NCBI GenBank assembly: GCA_963969595.1
Contig: OZ018417.1
Span: forward strand, 5,892,501 to 5,956,500
Origin: Neckera pumila
Taxonomy: Eukaryota > Streptophyta > Bryopsida > Hypnales > Neckeraceae
Length of the DNA stretch: 64,000 nt
Direction of reading: 5' to 3'
Shown: positions 33,546 through 46,648 of the stretch, piece by piece
Layout of the letters: each line of letters begins with the position of its first letter
Numbering within the stretch: the first letter of the stretch is position 1
Position numbers and translations under genes: made by a program
Notes under the pieces: model-generated
What the model saw: the letters and a program-made list of their open reading frames with translations, nothing else
What the model was told of the DNA's origin: nothing
Database searches by the model: none

Positions 33546-36451
33546 GCATTAGAGCAAAATTGGGGTCTCTGGATGGTCGGTACTTTGGGGTCTAAAATGA
33601 ATTGTTTGGTTTTTGGAAAACCCGTAATTCTATTTATATAGTCAACTTCGGACGTTTCCACCAAACCTGCATACCAATGAGCTGTTGGTAGTACAAGCTG
33701 ACTTGGCATCAAAATACTCAAGGAATTCCTATGTGGCAACGGCCATGTACCAGCAACATGTACCTGGATTGTCCATGTTGGCAATTTACCACTAGAAGCT
33801 ATGAAGACTTTGAATTCATTAGTATAGTTCAGGCACTATTTTATTATAGTCCGCGTTTTAGGGACATGGTACGCTAGGTACACACTTATTATACCATTTC
33901 CAACATCTTCAACCGATTGGTGGCACTCCAAGTCCAATTTGATGTCATCGCCTTAGACGCCATGGTGGCAACATGCAAGCTAGAATTTTTGGGAATTTCT
34001 AGCCGGATATTACAAAAAGAAAGTTGGGCATCTAGAGACCCCAGTTCTGCTCTAATGTTAAATCTATGCAAAATCTCTAGCTTAGGTGCCGTTGTTTAGG
34101 CACCCAAAATCCATACAAAAATTATGATATTTGAGCCTAGTTTGTGAATGCTGTCAGTTCCATCATTCTTGATGATTTAAAAGTAGGTGGCAATACTGGG
34201 ATTCTAAAAACATTTGTCCCAACCTAAATACCCGCAAGAAGGAAACTTGGCCCACTTCATGAATAAATCTTCGTAGCACCAAAGTGGTCACCGAAATCAT
34301 CTTCAACACTACTATCTGAGGAAGCACATCAAGTACAAGGTGCCTCACATGGGGTAGGCCAAGCTTCTAGGAGAACCAACGCTCCTTGATCTCTTGACTT
34401 GCCCCCACAAGGTTGTTCAATATGGCCAACGCTTATTCAAAGATCAAAATTAGAAAACAGAACTTTTTAGTGGGGCAAGAATTGTGCTTGATTTGGAGGG
34501 TTTTAGTGAGATAGAGGGAGTATTTCTTTACACTGAAGACCGATCTTTTGATGTGAGAAATATGTGTCCTATAATTATGATAATTTCAAGTAAACAAGCA
34601 GCAACCGGCTCATTTTTCATTCAATGCAAAGCCTCCTTCCCTCGAGGCCAAAGTCAATAATTTGTGCTCATTTAGGTCTCCATGTACTGGTCACAAAGCT
34701 TAGGCCAAAACCTCAGATTATTTCACCTTCAATGAAAAAAATTAATGTGCACTATTTTGGAGCCATTAGTTTGGATTCATGACCTCCCTCACCTGATTTG
34801 GAGTCTTTGATTTCAAATACAAAGTCAAATTTCTAAATTTGATCATCTTGTTGTAAGCAATTAATTTTTGTGATTTTGAATTTTCCTGAGGAAAAAAAAA
34901 TCCTCAACTTTTTGTTGCAGTGTGCCTTTACAAAGTTCTACATTGAAAATTCACAAAAAATTGATGCTATATCCAAAAACACTAATATTTTTTTGAAAAT
35001 TCATGGATTTCATTTGCCAATATTGCAAAAATATTTTTTCTAGCAAAAAGTGCCTCCAACTATGCTGAATTTCTTAAATGGGTGCTTCTACCTTAAGGTA
35101 AGACATTCTTAATTGTGTACCTAATTCCAAGTCCCAAACCAACCTCTTCATGATGCAATTACAGTAAAGTTTATTTACCTGCTGAAATATTGATGACTTT
35201 CATTCTTTGATTTCCTACTTTTTCAAGAACGATTTAGTATCTACTTAAGGCGGAGAAGAATAGGAGGACTAGGAGCTACTACCTTCACTTCAAGTATTTA
35301 CAGAAAATTTTTAAAAATAAAATATAAGATAATTTTTTTCCTCTAAATATTTTCTAAGTGGCTACAGTAATCAGTGATGACTCTTCATAACAACAAGTAG
35401 GCAGATAGGAAGAGTCAGTTCAGAAGTTAGGAAAGCTCAAAGCCTTTCAGGCGTGTTCCATATTTTGACGTGCACACCGAGCGAAACTCAATCTACCTCT
35501 GCACAACTTGAGATTCAGACAACCCCCCAAAAGTCTCATGTTCATTACACTATCATGGTGAACCTTGTCGATTTTTACTTTGGAGATCCACACCTAATAT
35601 GTTGCTTCTCACTGAAAATGATCTAATGTTGGTAGCCAAGTCGATTCTACATTTTGTCGTTCATGACTTTTTTCACTCACCCCACGTTTTGTCGCTATTT
35701 AAGGGAATAAAAAGCAACGGGGTTTGCAATAGTGTTTCTACATGCAATCCACACCAATTTGAGCCCCAAACAAATCCCAAGGTCTCAATTAACAGAAGAT
35801 CTGCATTGGTATTAATGGGCATTTGTTGTAATAGAAGTTGATTCAATCCATACCAAGGGAATTTGTCACAGTGTACATTCACAGCAAGAAATTTGCAAGG
35901 ATTTGAAATGGAAATTTGCCCAAAAATTCTATCCCTCTAAATTTGAATATCTTAGACAGGATTTATACTTGATCTAAGATTTTCGTTTCATGATCTCCTT
36001 TATACTCAGCGAATTGAAAAGAGCAAAATTTGCAATTCATCTCCAATTACAATCTATATAAACAATTATTTAAACCCACTCTTTTGTTGAATAATGTCAA
36101 AACTAATAATAAATCTCCCAAGAATAATAATAAGTCTTCTAGAACACTTTCTTCATCAAACTTCAACCCTACTTTGCAAAAAAAAGCAAAAGCTTCAAAA
36201 ACTATCAATCTCTATAATCCCTTTTCTCTATCTTTTAGTGCTTTCATCTCAACACTTCTGATATTTGATCTCACACGACCTTGCCGACAAACCTTCAGTT
36301 GTAGTTTATTCTTTGCACAAACAAAACATGCCAATTACAATGCAAATCATCAATCTTGAGTTTTCTCTCAATTGCTAAGAATATAATCATAAATTATCCA
36401 AATGAAGAGAAATTTAGATGTGTGACTTTGTAATTTGATTAATTTTGTCCG
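33546..36451. other. Spacer with scattered decayed sequence
   Basis: No gene recognised. Short inverted pieces (for example GGGGTCTCTGGAT near 33563 and ATCTAGAGACCCC near 34030) suggest an old foldback. ORFs of 60-110 codons have no recognisable content. Confidence 0.45.
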
Positions 36452-36662
36452 AACTTCATTCCACCATTTTTGTCTTAGCACCATTTCACCATTTTTCATC
36501 TTGGCTTCAATCCACCATAATTTTTGTTTTGGCTTCATTCTACCATTTTTGCCTTGACTTCATTTCACCATTTATGTCCTGGCTTTATTTCACCATTTGC
36601 GTCCTAGCTTCATTCCACCATTTTTGTATGGGTTTCATTCCCTCATTCTAGTCATGGCTTCA
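36452..36662. repeat. Minisatellite, about 8 units of 25-28 bp
   Basis: Diverged tandem units close to CTTCATTCCACCATTTTTGT plus a C/T-TGG end. The ORF across it (36445-36651) is only a translation of the repeat. Confidence 0.75.
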
Positions 36663-37317
36663 ATTTAGTCACAACTCTAAGGCAGAATCCTATATACGTC
36701 AATATAGAACCCCAAAGGTCACTTCAAAAATCAGCTACCCTCCTTAAAGGTTATCATTAGAATAAACTACGGTAGAGCCACCCATTCCCGACCAGTGACC
36801 CATTTCCAACCTATAGATGCATGTATCTTTTACCAAGCTTAGAATGCGGGTTTTTTTCCTTTTGAAGGTTGGAACTAATAAATACATGACACATGTCCCA
36901 AGTTGTGAGAAAGAAAGTAGAAAAAAATGATTAGGAAAAAAGTTATTGAACGATCGAAATTGGAAGAGTCTAGAGGTTGGCTATGGGTCTAGAGCACTTT
37001 TTGCCTCGCAAAATTCATAGTAATTTCAAATCAAGCAATAAAATTACCAATTTTCTTGCAATCCTTGTCATTTCTATCGATATACCTCTGGAAAAATATT
37101 TGTTTTGCCTTCACTACTCCCTGTCATGTTGGAATTCCTTATTCGGTCAGTTATAGGTGGCTCTACCTTAGGGCTCCATTGCTCTTTGCGCTACTAGTGA
37201 CACCCAACTCAAGGTTTAAATTCCTTGTTGAAAATATTCAACACTTTTGTATGAAAATTATAAATATTCCACCTATAAATTATAATTCGTTTAAGAAAAA
37301 AATACCTCTACCTCATC
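36663..37317. other. Spacer, no gene seen
   Basis: AT-rich sequence; an 88-codon ORF at 37056-37322 has no recognisable content. Confidence 0.45.
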
Positions 37318-38914
37318 ATTAATCCGTTAAATCTCAAGGCCATTTTTGTCAATGAAACCACTCAAAATTGCCATTTCCAATACAAAGAGCAAAATTTATA
37401 AACATTTTTTTTTTGCATATTCAACTATATGATCTTCCATTAGACTTGTATGAAAATTTGTAGAGTTTTTGTTGAAAAGTTTGACAACATGGATTACATG
37501 ATATGTGCATTTAAAATGAAAAGTATGAATTCTTTTGTATTAACAAATTAGATTAAAATTTATTAACTTCATATGTTAACAATTCACAATGTAAAATAAA
37601 TTTGTCATTACAAATTTAGTCATAATGTAAATTCAAATTTTTTGTCTTAATTTGGGACAATTGTATGTGGTAATCGTCAAATTTTTTCAAATCATTTAAA
37701 ATCCAAGTGCAAATCACAAAAAGGAGTTCATGATCTTGCTCTTCTTTCAAAAAGTAAAGCCCAAAAGGTTGTTGAAGAACAAGCTCTCAAGGAAGTTTTG
37801 GTAATTGAGAAGGGAAATAATTAGATAGAAAAACATAGCAAAGAGGGTATGCTCTTTAATTTCTATTATTTTAAATAGGATGATGATTTATTTATTTATT
37901 AATGCAAGTTACTTATTCAACAATTGAATTTTGAATTGGTGACAATATTTGCATCTTCATTTGCTGAATATTCCATGTTTAACCCCTAAAGGACCAAATG
38001 GCGTTTTTTTTTTGGCAACATAGCAATTTTGGGCAACTCACTACGACCGGAAATTTTATTTTATTTTTTTGATATTTTTACACAACATGTGTCCAAGGAA
38101 TAGCTTTAAGGCCCAAAAAACTCCAAAATTTTTGATCACATAGTTAAAAAGTTATTGCATAATATGTCATTTTCAACAGTCAACAGGCAGCTCAAATAAA
38201 TTCTGAAAAATCACTTTTAAGAAAAATAAAAATTTGAAATTGGTTTCTAGATTTGTGTATACATGAAAAGCTTTGAATCATTCAATTTTGATTTATGTAA
38301 TGAAGATTATAAGGTGTTCTAATTTGCTTGCACTTAGAGATTCCCTATTCTTAAATAAACTTTGGAATCTTTTATTTAACTCAATTTCTAATATTTTTTG
38401 AAAAAAACAAAAGCATAGGATGTAGATTGTTTATTACAACATTACAACCATTGGAATTGGCATTTTTCAATTCAATAATTAAATTTTTAATAATTTTGTG
38501 TTTTTTGTCATTTGCTACTTCTTTCTACTTACTATTTTTTTCTTATATGTTGTACAATCCCAAATGATCTGAATTTTTTCAAGCGTGTAGCCAACTTGCT
38601 TTGAAGAATGAATCCAATGAGTAACCACCATTTTGGACATTTTTTCATGAAAATGCGACCTTGTGAAGTGCAGCTGCTCGGTTTTTTGCAAGGCCAAAAA
38701 TAAGGACTTCATCAGTTCAAACGCTAATATCTTCCAATCTACGTGGTGGAAAATTCCAAAAAAATTTCTACACCTTTTCAAATAAGCTTACTACAAGATC
38801 CTATAGTTGTATGTGTCCAAAAATGTTTTTTTTCTAAAATTTGGTACTTGTATTAGAAATGACAATTTTGGAGTGTTTTTGGTGAAAACATAGTCTCTAA
38901 CCTTTAGGGATTAA
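37318..38914. mobile_element. Second, decayed copy of the palindrome family
   Basis: 37318 to about 37640 resembles the left arm start of the 30-kb palindrome (AAGGCC.. then TTGCCATTTCCA.. AAAGAG). 37983-38910 resembles its right arm: TTAA then CCCCTAAAGGACCAA at the start, CCTTTAGGGA then TTAA (38911-38914) at the end. The outer part of the left arm has diverged and the CACTA-type ends are not visible here. Confidence 0.55.
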
Positions 38915-38939
38915 GTTCACTAAATCATTTTATACTTCA

Positions 38940-41900
38940 GGAGTCAAGATGTTGGACAATCTTTTGTGGCGGTGCAAAATTTGTGATTATGGAGGAAAGT
39001 TTGGGGTTATAGATACAATTGGCAATATATTATTGGTGGACAATATTTCCAAGACAAGAAAGCAAGCACTTCAACTAGGTCAAGTCAATCTAATATAGAA
39101 GCGTGGATGGCAAAGGACATTGCAACTAGTAAGGCAAATATATCCCACATCTTATATGCCTTTTACTCTTGATGTCAATTCCTCAATCAAACATGGTTGC
39201 TTTTTAGAAAAAAAATTATGTGTCATGAATTTTTGATGAAAATAAGCTAAAAATTGGAAAAAATAATTATGATATTTCATCATTAATATACAATTTGCAC
39301 AATAACAAGGATTGGTATATTAATTCAAATTTTAAAAAACCCTTTTATGAATAGAAACAAAAAAGAAATTAAAATAAAAAGAACCTTTTGGCATGTAAAT
39401 TGTACAGTTTTTCTTGTGATAAATGTTAGTTCCTTGATTCATAGTATTCTATATTTTTGAAAACGAGTGATGAGGTTGAAATCATCAATACAAATCCATG
39501 AAGAGAGGAGTTGCACCCACGTGAATCTTGAATATTTGCAAAGAAGTGAATTAATTAACAACTTGTGTAGAGAATGGAAAAATAGACATGAATTACAATT
39601 TGATCAAGTTTTGTTTTTTTAAATTGCTCTTACTAGAGCATTTATGAGTAAAAATTCCTTGCCTACAAAGTTGAGCTCTGCTAATAATAATAAGTAACTT
39701 GAGATAGCTAAATTATTTATTTGTGCATCAAATGTAGGTGCTTTTGAAAAGAAGAAGACTTTATATTATTTTCTAATTGATATGGACAAGAATTTTGACT
39801 ATTCTCAAAAATAATAGAAGGAAAAATGGAAAGCAATACCACCTGTTTGAAGTACGCCTCAAATGTATGAAGTCTTAGCTAATATTGAGGATTCTTCATT
39901 TCACTCTTTCATGAGTAAAAATCTAAATAGACCAGTCTTAAATACTAAAATTGTTGATTTCAAAAAGGATGGTTTTATTTATATTATAGGCATTCAAAAA
40001 AAAACTTTTAAATACATAGCTTCTATTCATAAAACTTGTAAATAAGAATTAAATGTGGTTGGTCCAATACCAATAGAATGCAGTAAAGATGAAACTAAGA
40101 CAATCCAAATGGCAACATGGAATCATAGATTAGATCATATAGATGGATTTCGGGGTCTAAAATGCACCTCTACAAACTTGAAACATATTTGTGAATTTGA
40201 TCCTAAACCTTCAGCTACTAGCCTGCCACATTTGATTCAATAAAAACTACTTTTGAAAACTATAAATTTGGAATTTTGTGTTGTGTATTCATCTGCAAAC
40301 CACTTTTAAAAAGGCATGCCTAACAATATGTATAAATCTAATTCTCATGCTATCAAAACACAATGGAATACAATTAGAAATCTTCACAAAAAATACATTG
40401 AGCCTGTGATTAATCTATGGATATGATGAAAATAGTAGACAACAAAAATTGATGTTAGAGAGTGTGCCAAGGAGAATTTATGGAATTGAATGTCCTTTTC
40501 TTATGAAGTTTGAAATGATTGACAACCCAACCATGATCATGACTCAAGATCCACCTCATGTGGGAAAAAAATTGAAAAATCCTCTTTTACCTAGTATACA
40601 GAATCTCTTTTGGGCATTGGGTGAGTATTTGGCTCATAAAAATCATATATTACTAGTATTTGAAGTTTTCTCCAAAGAGCATGGCCTATTGGAAGATGAC
40701 ATCAATGAAAAAAATCAAGCAAAACTTTCTGTTTGTGTAACACTTGGCTTTCTATAAAATGATGGCATGTTTGGAATGCCTTAACAAAGGAATAATATAT
40801 TCTAGTAAATATTTGCAAGAGCATGTTAAAGGTACTATTCTTCACTTGGAAGTGAATTGGTCCTTTCTGGAAATTTTCTATGGTAAGCAATCTTTGTTTG
40901 AAAAGGTTCAAATTGGCATCATTTGTTGTTTATATATTATATTTATATAGTACTACATACATTTGTTACAATGGATGTGGCACTATTTGAAAGATAATTG
41001 GATGAATAAAGAATGTATGAAAAATTGTATTATAGCATGCCATATAAGTGTGTATTACATCATGATGATTAATGATTTTTTTCACATCTCACAATTGAAT
41101 TAAGTTGGATTGGATTTGACTATTGTGAAGATTATTTTTCACTATTAGGTCAAAAATTTGTAACAAATACAATTGCTTTGTTGATAAAGTTGTTGAACGT
41201 TCTTCACACATTGCTAAGGTGGAGAAGATTAAACATGAGAAGAATGGTCCCTTATTTGCTAATCCATGAATCATCAAAAAATGTTGTGCCGGATAATGTG
41301 TCTTTGATAAATGAAGTTACAAATAATGTTAGATCTACAATGCTTGATGTGGAGCAACAATTCATAAGTGATGCATGTGATGCTAGTATAAACAAAGTCA
41401 ATTCATTTGTAGATGTCCCAAATAAAGGATTAGTATACAAAATGAGAGTTAATTCAAAAATGAATATTTTTGGACATAATAAACTTCTCCTTGATAGACT
41501 AAGGTGTACCTAATATGTTCATGTTAAGAATAACTTTTCTTTAGGATATAAAAGTCATAATGCTAATGTTGAATTGTTTGATGATATTGCAATCACAATG
41601 GTAGATGGTAAAAAATACTACATGGTATTTGGCTAGAGTTCAAAAATTAGTCAACGTAATTGAAAAGAAAAAAATTGGTTATATCCTTGCTATTCCTTAC
41701 CTAGATATTACAAACATGTAGTTGGTTATCATTATGAATATGATGGTTTTGGTGGTGAAGAGGCTGATTTGGTGAGATGAAATCATGTCATATATATTTG
41801 ATTTCTCTAGCTTTTGATGAAGGTATTGGACTGCATATCTTATTAAAAGAAGATAAGAAAATACTTGATAGTTTTATCAAAGAATGCATCGGTAGTTTGA

Positions 41901-42070
41901 AGAAGGAAAATATAGGTGTTGGTTCATCAAAGAAGAATGAAATGATGGTAGTAATAGTAAAGAAGAATGGAGCTGATAAGATGGCAACAACAATAAAAAG
42001 AATGGAGGTGATGGGATGGCAACAAAGACTAGATCAAGACAACTTGCAACAAAATTTCAATTTGTTTGTA
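38940..42070 (+). pseudogene. Long frame-broken coding relic of unknown family, possibly transposon-derived
   Basis: Protein-like plus-strand segments in consistent order are separated by stops and frameshifts: an HELQFDQVLFF area (39590), EVLANIEDSSFHSFMSK (39868), MATWNHRLDHIDGF (40110), HKKYIEPVINLW then GYDENSRQQKL after a +1 shift (40395-40450), FEMIDNPTMIMTQDPPHVGK (40510), MMACLECLNKG (40756), a VERSSHIAKVEKIKHEKNG stretch spread over frames (41190), VPDNVSLINEVTNNVRSTM (41286), and FDEGIGLHILLKEDKK (41811). A charged patch after 'EPVINLW' followed by an 'xDPPHxxKKL' motif loosely recalls THAP/P-element/Kolobok transposases, but I cannot confirm that. Clearly not functional as it stands. 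Confidence 0.5.
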
Positions 42071-42092
42071 TAATTTGGGGCTATGATTGATA

Positions 42093-42540
42093 AAAAGAAG
42101 TGAGCTACCTACGTCAAAAATCAATTAGGATGTTTGGCTCAACTTCCTTGATCTCCCTAGTTTGCGTTCCTGGATATCATGTTGTTTTTATTTTTTGTTT
42201 TTTGTTTTTGTTTTTTTAATTTGGGATTTTTTAATTGCAAGCATTTACTGGTTTTAATTTGTTCTTGGAATTTTTATTTCTAGTCATTGCAAGCTTGCAG
42301 GGTCCCCAATAGAGCAACCTTTTGAAGAAGAACTTGTTGGGCCAAGATTGAGGAAAGGCCGGCGAGCTTCCTACATCAAAAATCAATTAGGATGTTTACC
42401 TCAAGCCCTCAACTTTGTTGGTCTCCTTGGTTTGCGTCCTTGGATATTACATTTTTTAGATTTGGGATCTTTTAAGCTGCAAGCATTTGTATTTGCTCAA
42501 GAACATTGGCCTCTGCCCAAAATTCATGAGGCGTTATGGC
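42093..42540. repeat. Imperfect tandem duplication of about 250 bp
   Basis: 42100-42290 and 42361-42540 share GAGCT(A/T)CCTAC, TCAAAAATCAATTAGGATGT, TTTGCGT(T/C)CCTGGATAT and GGGAT..TTTAA..TGCAAGCATTT in the same order. No gene. Confidence 0.55.
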
Positions 42541-43079
42541 GTAACTGTACTTCTATGTTTTCTAGTTAGTACCCTGTCCGTTGAGTGGATAGTCACTCAC
42601 TCACAGTAATCACTGATTAATCCACCCCATAGTGATTAATTCAAACTATTTTTTAAATTTGATTACCTCCCCCTTCTTGTATTTTGCCAGAATCAACTAG
42701 AACAACAATCGATATGGGTTAAAGCAATTTTCGTCTGTTTTTTATACGTATTTTTTTTAACCATATTCCCTGCACGTACATGTATATCAGAATATCTGTG
42801 ATGCAAGATCAATGCCTAGGGATTTTTACAAGGGGTGGGGTGGGGTGGGTGTAATTGCAACCTGAACTAGTTGCATCTTTTTGATAGATAGTGGGACGGC
42901 ATCCTTGATTTAGGAAGAGTTACTCTATTTAAAGCGGAGTAAAAAATATGCAATTGCCTTCAAAGTGCCAATAGGATCTGGTAGGCTGAGAAGACTGAGA
43001 AGGTTTGAGGGTGAGGCAACTATTGGCAGAAAAAATTGTTCACCTTTATTTATGGAACAAGGTGGATAAATGTATTTAA
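42541..43079. other. Spacer, no gene seen
   Basis: AT-rich apart from a short GGGGTGGGGTGGGGTGGG run at about 42835. Nothing recognisable. Confidence 0.5.
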
Positions 43080-43301
43080 TCCATAAATGACATGGCAGAT
43101 GTTTTGTGTCCAATGAATGATAGAGAATCCTTCTATATAGGACAAAAGTGCAACTATTCATCTTCGGAATTTTGTTGTGAAGAGGGGAGGTCTTCTACAA
43201 TATTTTGACTTCCAATGAATGTTTTTGCATTTTTTTAAAGTAATGGTTCTCACGGTTTCCAAAGGAATGATTTCCACAATCAAGAATCCGTCTTTTAAGT
43301 G
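43080..43301 (+). repeat. Dispersed ~200-bp repeat, copy 1
   Basis: Shares an ordered set of words with three other stretches (44152, about 56293, 60240): GAATCCTT(C/T)TATA, GACAAAAGTG, ATTCATC, TTTTG..GAA, CCAATGA, GATTTCCAC. TTAA lies on both sides (43076-43079 and 43302-43305). Confidence 0.55.
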
Positions 43302-43305
43302 TTAA

Positions 43306-44151
43306 AAATGCCAGATTGTAATCATAGACTTACACACTACTACCACAATGTTTCTATAACCTCATTTCATCTGTAGTGCACAACTAACACATACAAACAT
43401 TGCTTATTCAAAATTGCGTACTCAAAGTCAACAAACTTCAATTTGTGCACCTTAAAATAGAGCTAGAAAATTCATAACCTTCTTGAAAAAAAGACCATAT
43501 AACCATTGGTCCAAAAACAAAAACAAAAACATTAACAGGACCTAGTTGCAACCGCCCTACAAGAAGAAAATTTTTGTATATGAACACCGCATGGACAAGG
43601 ATCATTTCCTATAGCATGGGATCCATGTGAACTAGGCCTGGGGCCTTACATGACTTTCATAATTTCTACAGAGCTACTTTTGGGAATCTCATACTGTACT
43701 ACATTACATTGCTTGATTTTCTTCTGGAGTACAACCTTAACTCTTAAAGGTTATAGCAAGCCCCACGCCCCACAGACATTTTCACATAGTTGTGGATTTT
43801 AAGTGTTTTTAAACTTAACTAAAAAAAAGTAGCTCCAATAATCTACTTTTACTCCATTTTCTTTTTTTTGAGTACATCGATTACACCATAACGTGTATTG
43901 CTCTTCTTTCCATTTTTCTCAAAAATTTCATATTGTTTTAAACATTTTTATAATTATTATGATTTTACTTAAGAAAATCTTTTGGAAACCATGTAAAAGT
44001 CAATCCCATATTTTCAATTATGAAAAAATGAGGTTGTATTTTAGAAATATATTATTAAATGTGAAAAATATCAAAATTTTGAAACGTCTCTCAATGTTGA
44101 AATCTAATGAAAATTGACCATGCCTACAATGAAATGCCGTTTACGAATTAG
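43306..44151. other. Spacer, no gene seen
   Basis: AT-rich. A CTTAACTCTTAAAGG motif at about 43736 resembles the end motif of neighbouring repeats. Confidence 0.45.
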
Positions 44152-44364
44152 TCTTGTAATGCCATTGAAAACACTAAGTTCCAATGGATGACAAAGAATC
44201 CTTTTATATAAGACAAAAGTGAATATGTGCATCCTTGAAATTTTATGCACAAAAAGGAAGGTTTTGCAGAGTAGTTTAACCTCCAATGAGGATTCTTTTA
44301 GGTTGATGATTTACATTGTATCAAAAAAGATGATTTCCACGGTGACCAGTGTGTCCTTACAAGA
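44152..44364 (+). repeat. Dispersed ~200-bp repeat, copy 2
   Basis: Same word order as copy 1. Ends TCTTGTAATG and CCTTACAAGA are inverted; flanked by TTAG and TTAA. Confidence 0.55.
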
Positions 44365-44595
44365 TTAACCTTTAAAAGATACAACCCCCAATGACCAAGG
44401 TAGTCACTAAAAGACTCCAATTATTTGAGGAATAGGCGCCAATTTTTTGTTTCCTCTTTGAACAATGAACTTATCCACCAAACACTTTTGGTCTTCTGCA
44501 TTTTTCCAAAGGATTAACCTTATACATTGCTTGCGGATACTAAATTTCCATTTAGATGACTTCACCTTAGACTCTAGGATGTTAAAATTAATTTA

Positions 44596-45303
44596 AGTGA
44601 TTGCAAAAAACACTTACACTATTTTTTGTCACCTCTCCTACTGATTTGTTTTTGGTCCACGTATTTTGCGTTCTAGCTTCAAATGACTCAAGATTCATAG
44701 ATAAGATACTCACAACTACTATACTCCTTTGATAATTTTTTTTGCATATCCAAAAAAAGTTTTATTGTTCAAAAAAAGGCCTCAATTCTTGTCACACTTG
44801 CCAATTTGGAAGGAATTAGTATCATTTAGTATCCAAAAAAAAAAATTGGAGTTGAAATTAGAAGGTATGGTCTTGTAATAGATTTATAAAAATATTGTTA
44901 AAAAATTATAAAAAAAAATTAATTGCATATTGTATGGAAGTCCACAACGTGAGCTTCTTTCCACTTGTATTTTGAAACATAGAAAATATTATTTTGGTGG
45001 TACTTTTAGTGACCATCTCCACAGAGCTACTACAAATGTTTTTTTTCTTTTTCTTTTTCTGTTTTTTTACAAATTAAAACATCATTATATTTATTTTCTT
45101 AAGATTTAGCACTTTTCTAGTTGCCTACTTAGAGATTTTCCTATGCTTTATCTTCCCAGGGTACAATCATCTTAAAGGTATATATATTGGCTATATTTTT
45201 TTGATTTTCAAAATTAATTTTTTTAATTTTAAAGTAATCTAGAAAACTAAACATGTATACTATAAAAATACAACCAAATCAGCAAGTGTTTTTTACAATC
45301 ATT
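44596..45303. mobile_element. Diverged copy of the 728-bp TIR element
   Basis: Starts AGTGATTGCAAAAAACACTT and ends in the inverse (..AAGTGTTTTTTACAATCATT). The interior matches 32426-33153 in order (TTTTTTGTCAC, ACTGATTTGTTTT, TATTATTTTGGTGGT, TAGAGATTTTCCTATGCTTT). Confidence 0.6.
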
Positions 45304-46160
45304 GCTTTGTCTTTCATTTTTTTTGAAGGTGCTTTGTATTTCTTTTAATTTATTATATTACAAATTTTCTAATTATGATATCATTGACTTTTATAAAGAA
45401 AAAGATGCTTATTTGTGGATCACTCTAACCATGTGGTTATAGGATTTAATATTTAGATTCATTTATTATTTATTCATAGGTTTAAATAATTTGAAATTAG
45501 GTTTTCATGCCAAATATTTAAAACTGATATTTGTTTCTAAATTTTTTAAAATACAAGTAATTACGTAAGATGTATTTGTATATAGTTTTTATTATTCAAA
45601 TTTCAAATTTATTTTTCAGATTTTTCTTAAATTTCAAATTTTATTTTTCACATTTTTGTTATCTTAATTCTACTGTATAGTTTGTTTCTCTTACAAGACA
45701 AGAAAAGAAGTTAAATATGATAAAATTTGAATATCATTTGGAGGTTGAGATAAAATCTCAATAACAACTGAACTCATTCTTTTTAGGTTTCCAAAATGGC
45801 AAAATCTAATTTATTCACTATTTATATTTGTTGTTGTATTGAAATGTTTTATATGATTGAGTGATATGTATGATAGGTACATTTTTTATTTATTTCTCTT
45901 CTCTATAAAATGTAATCAAAATTTTGAAGTTGAAAAATAATCTAAAATTTATAAATTTGTATTAATTATAAATCATTTATAACATAAATAGAATATTATT
46001 ATCTTAGAATTTGTTTGGATATTTTATCAAAAATATTTGTACACTATGATTGGAGTTAAGAATCCAAAAAGAAAGTCTTCTTATTTAAAATATTAGGATT
46101 TATTGGAATATAGACCTTGTTTATATAAATTCATGGTTCAATTATTATGCAATTTATTTC
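45304..46160. other. AT-rich upstream region of the coiled-coil gene
   Basis: No exon, promoter motif or repeat could be assigned; homopolymeric A and T runs dominate. A promoter for the downstream gene would lie here or in the decayed upstream exon. Confidence 0.4.
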
Positions 46161-46425
46161 ATGGATTATGCAAAAATGCATTTGCAAGAAAATAGTGAAA
46201 ATTCCTAGAGCGCACACCCAACTGATTTTAGGATGAAGAGCATGTTAGAAGTATATGACGTAATAAAAGAGCACGGTTATAAAAATAATAAAAACAAACA
46301 TAAAAAAACTAATTTTGAAAGACCGAAAAATGTTGTAGTTACATAGTTAAACAAAAAGATATATCACCATACAAGATGCAAAAAGAATTCAACAAATTTT
46401 AGTAGTTTGGATTCTACTGAAAAAA
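46161..46425 (+). pseudogene. Upstream exon of the coiled-coil gene with two in-frame TAG stops
   Basis: From an ATG at 46161 the reading stays in one frame for 88 codons, broken only by TAG at 46206-46208 and 46344-46346. It ends at a consensus donor (AAAA then GTAAGT). Its last partial codon (one base) is completed in phase by the acceptor at 46629 of the next exon, giving ..STEK-S-EDLYENM. Between stops it reads SAHPTDFRMKSMLEVYDVI and similar protein-like sequence. Either this is a 5' UTR exon derived from former coding sequence, or the gene has lost its N-terminus. A new start is available at 46649. Confidence 0.45.
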
Positions 46426-46648
46426 GTAAGTTAAAACTTCTTCTTTAAAAATTATAACTTATTGATTAAAAGATGATTGAATTGTTTGATGATTGTTTGA
46501 TATCTTACAAGAGTTGGATGCATATTACATTGATCATTATTTATAAATTGATTTTTTTTAAAGAATTTTAACATATTTTTAGTCTCTACATAAACTTCCT
46601 ATCACTATTTGTAAAAGTTTTATAATAGGTGAAGATTTGTATGAAAAT

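Noticed and set aside
35599..35882. Overlapping plus and minus ORFs of 70-80 codons
   Set aside because: Neither strand shows protein-family signals or splice context.
36445..36651. 68-codon ORF rich in Phe and His
   Set aside because: It is only the translation of the minisatellite.
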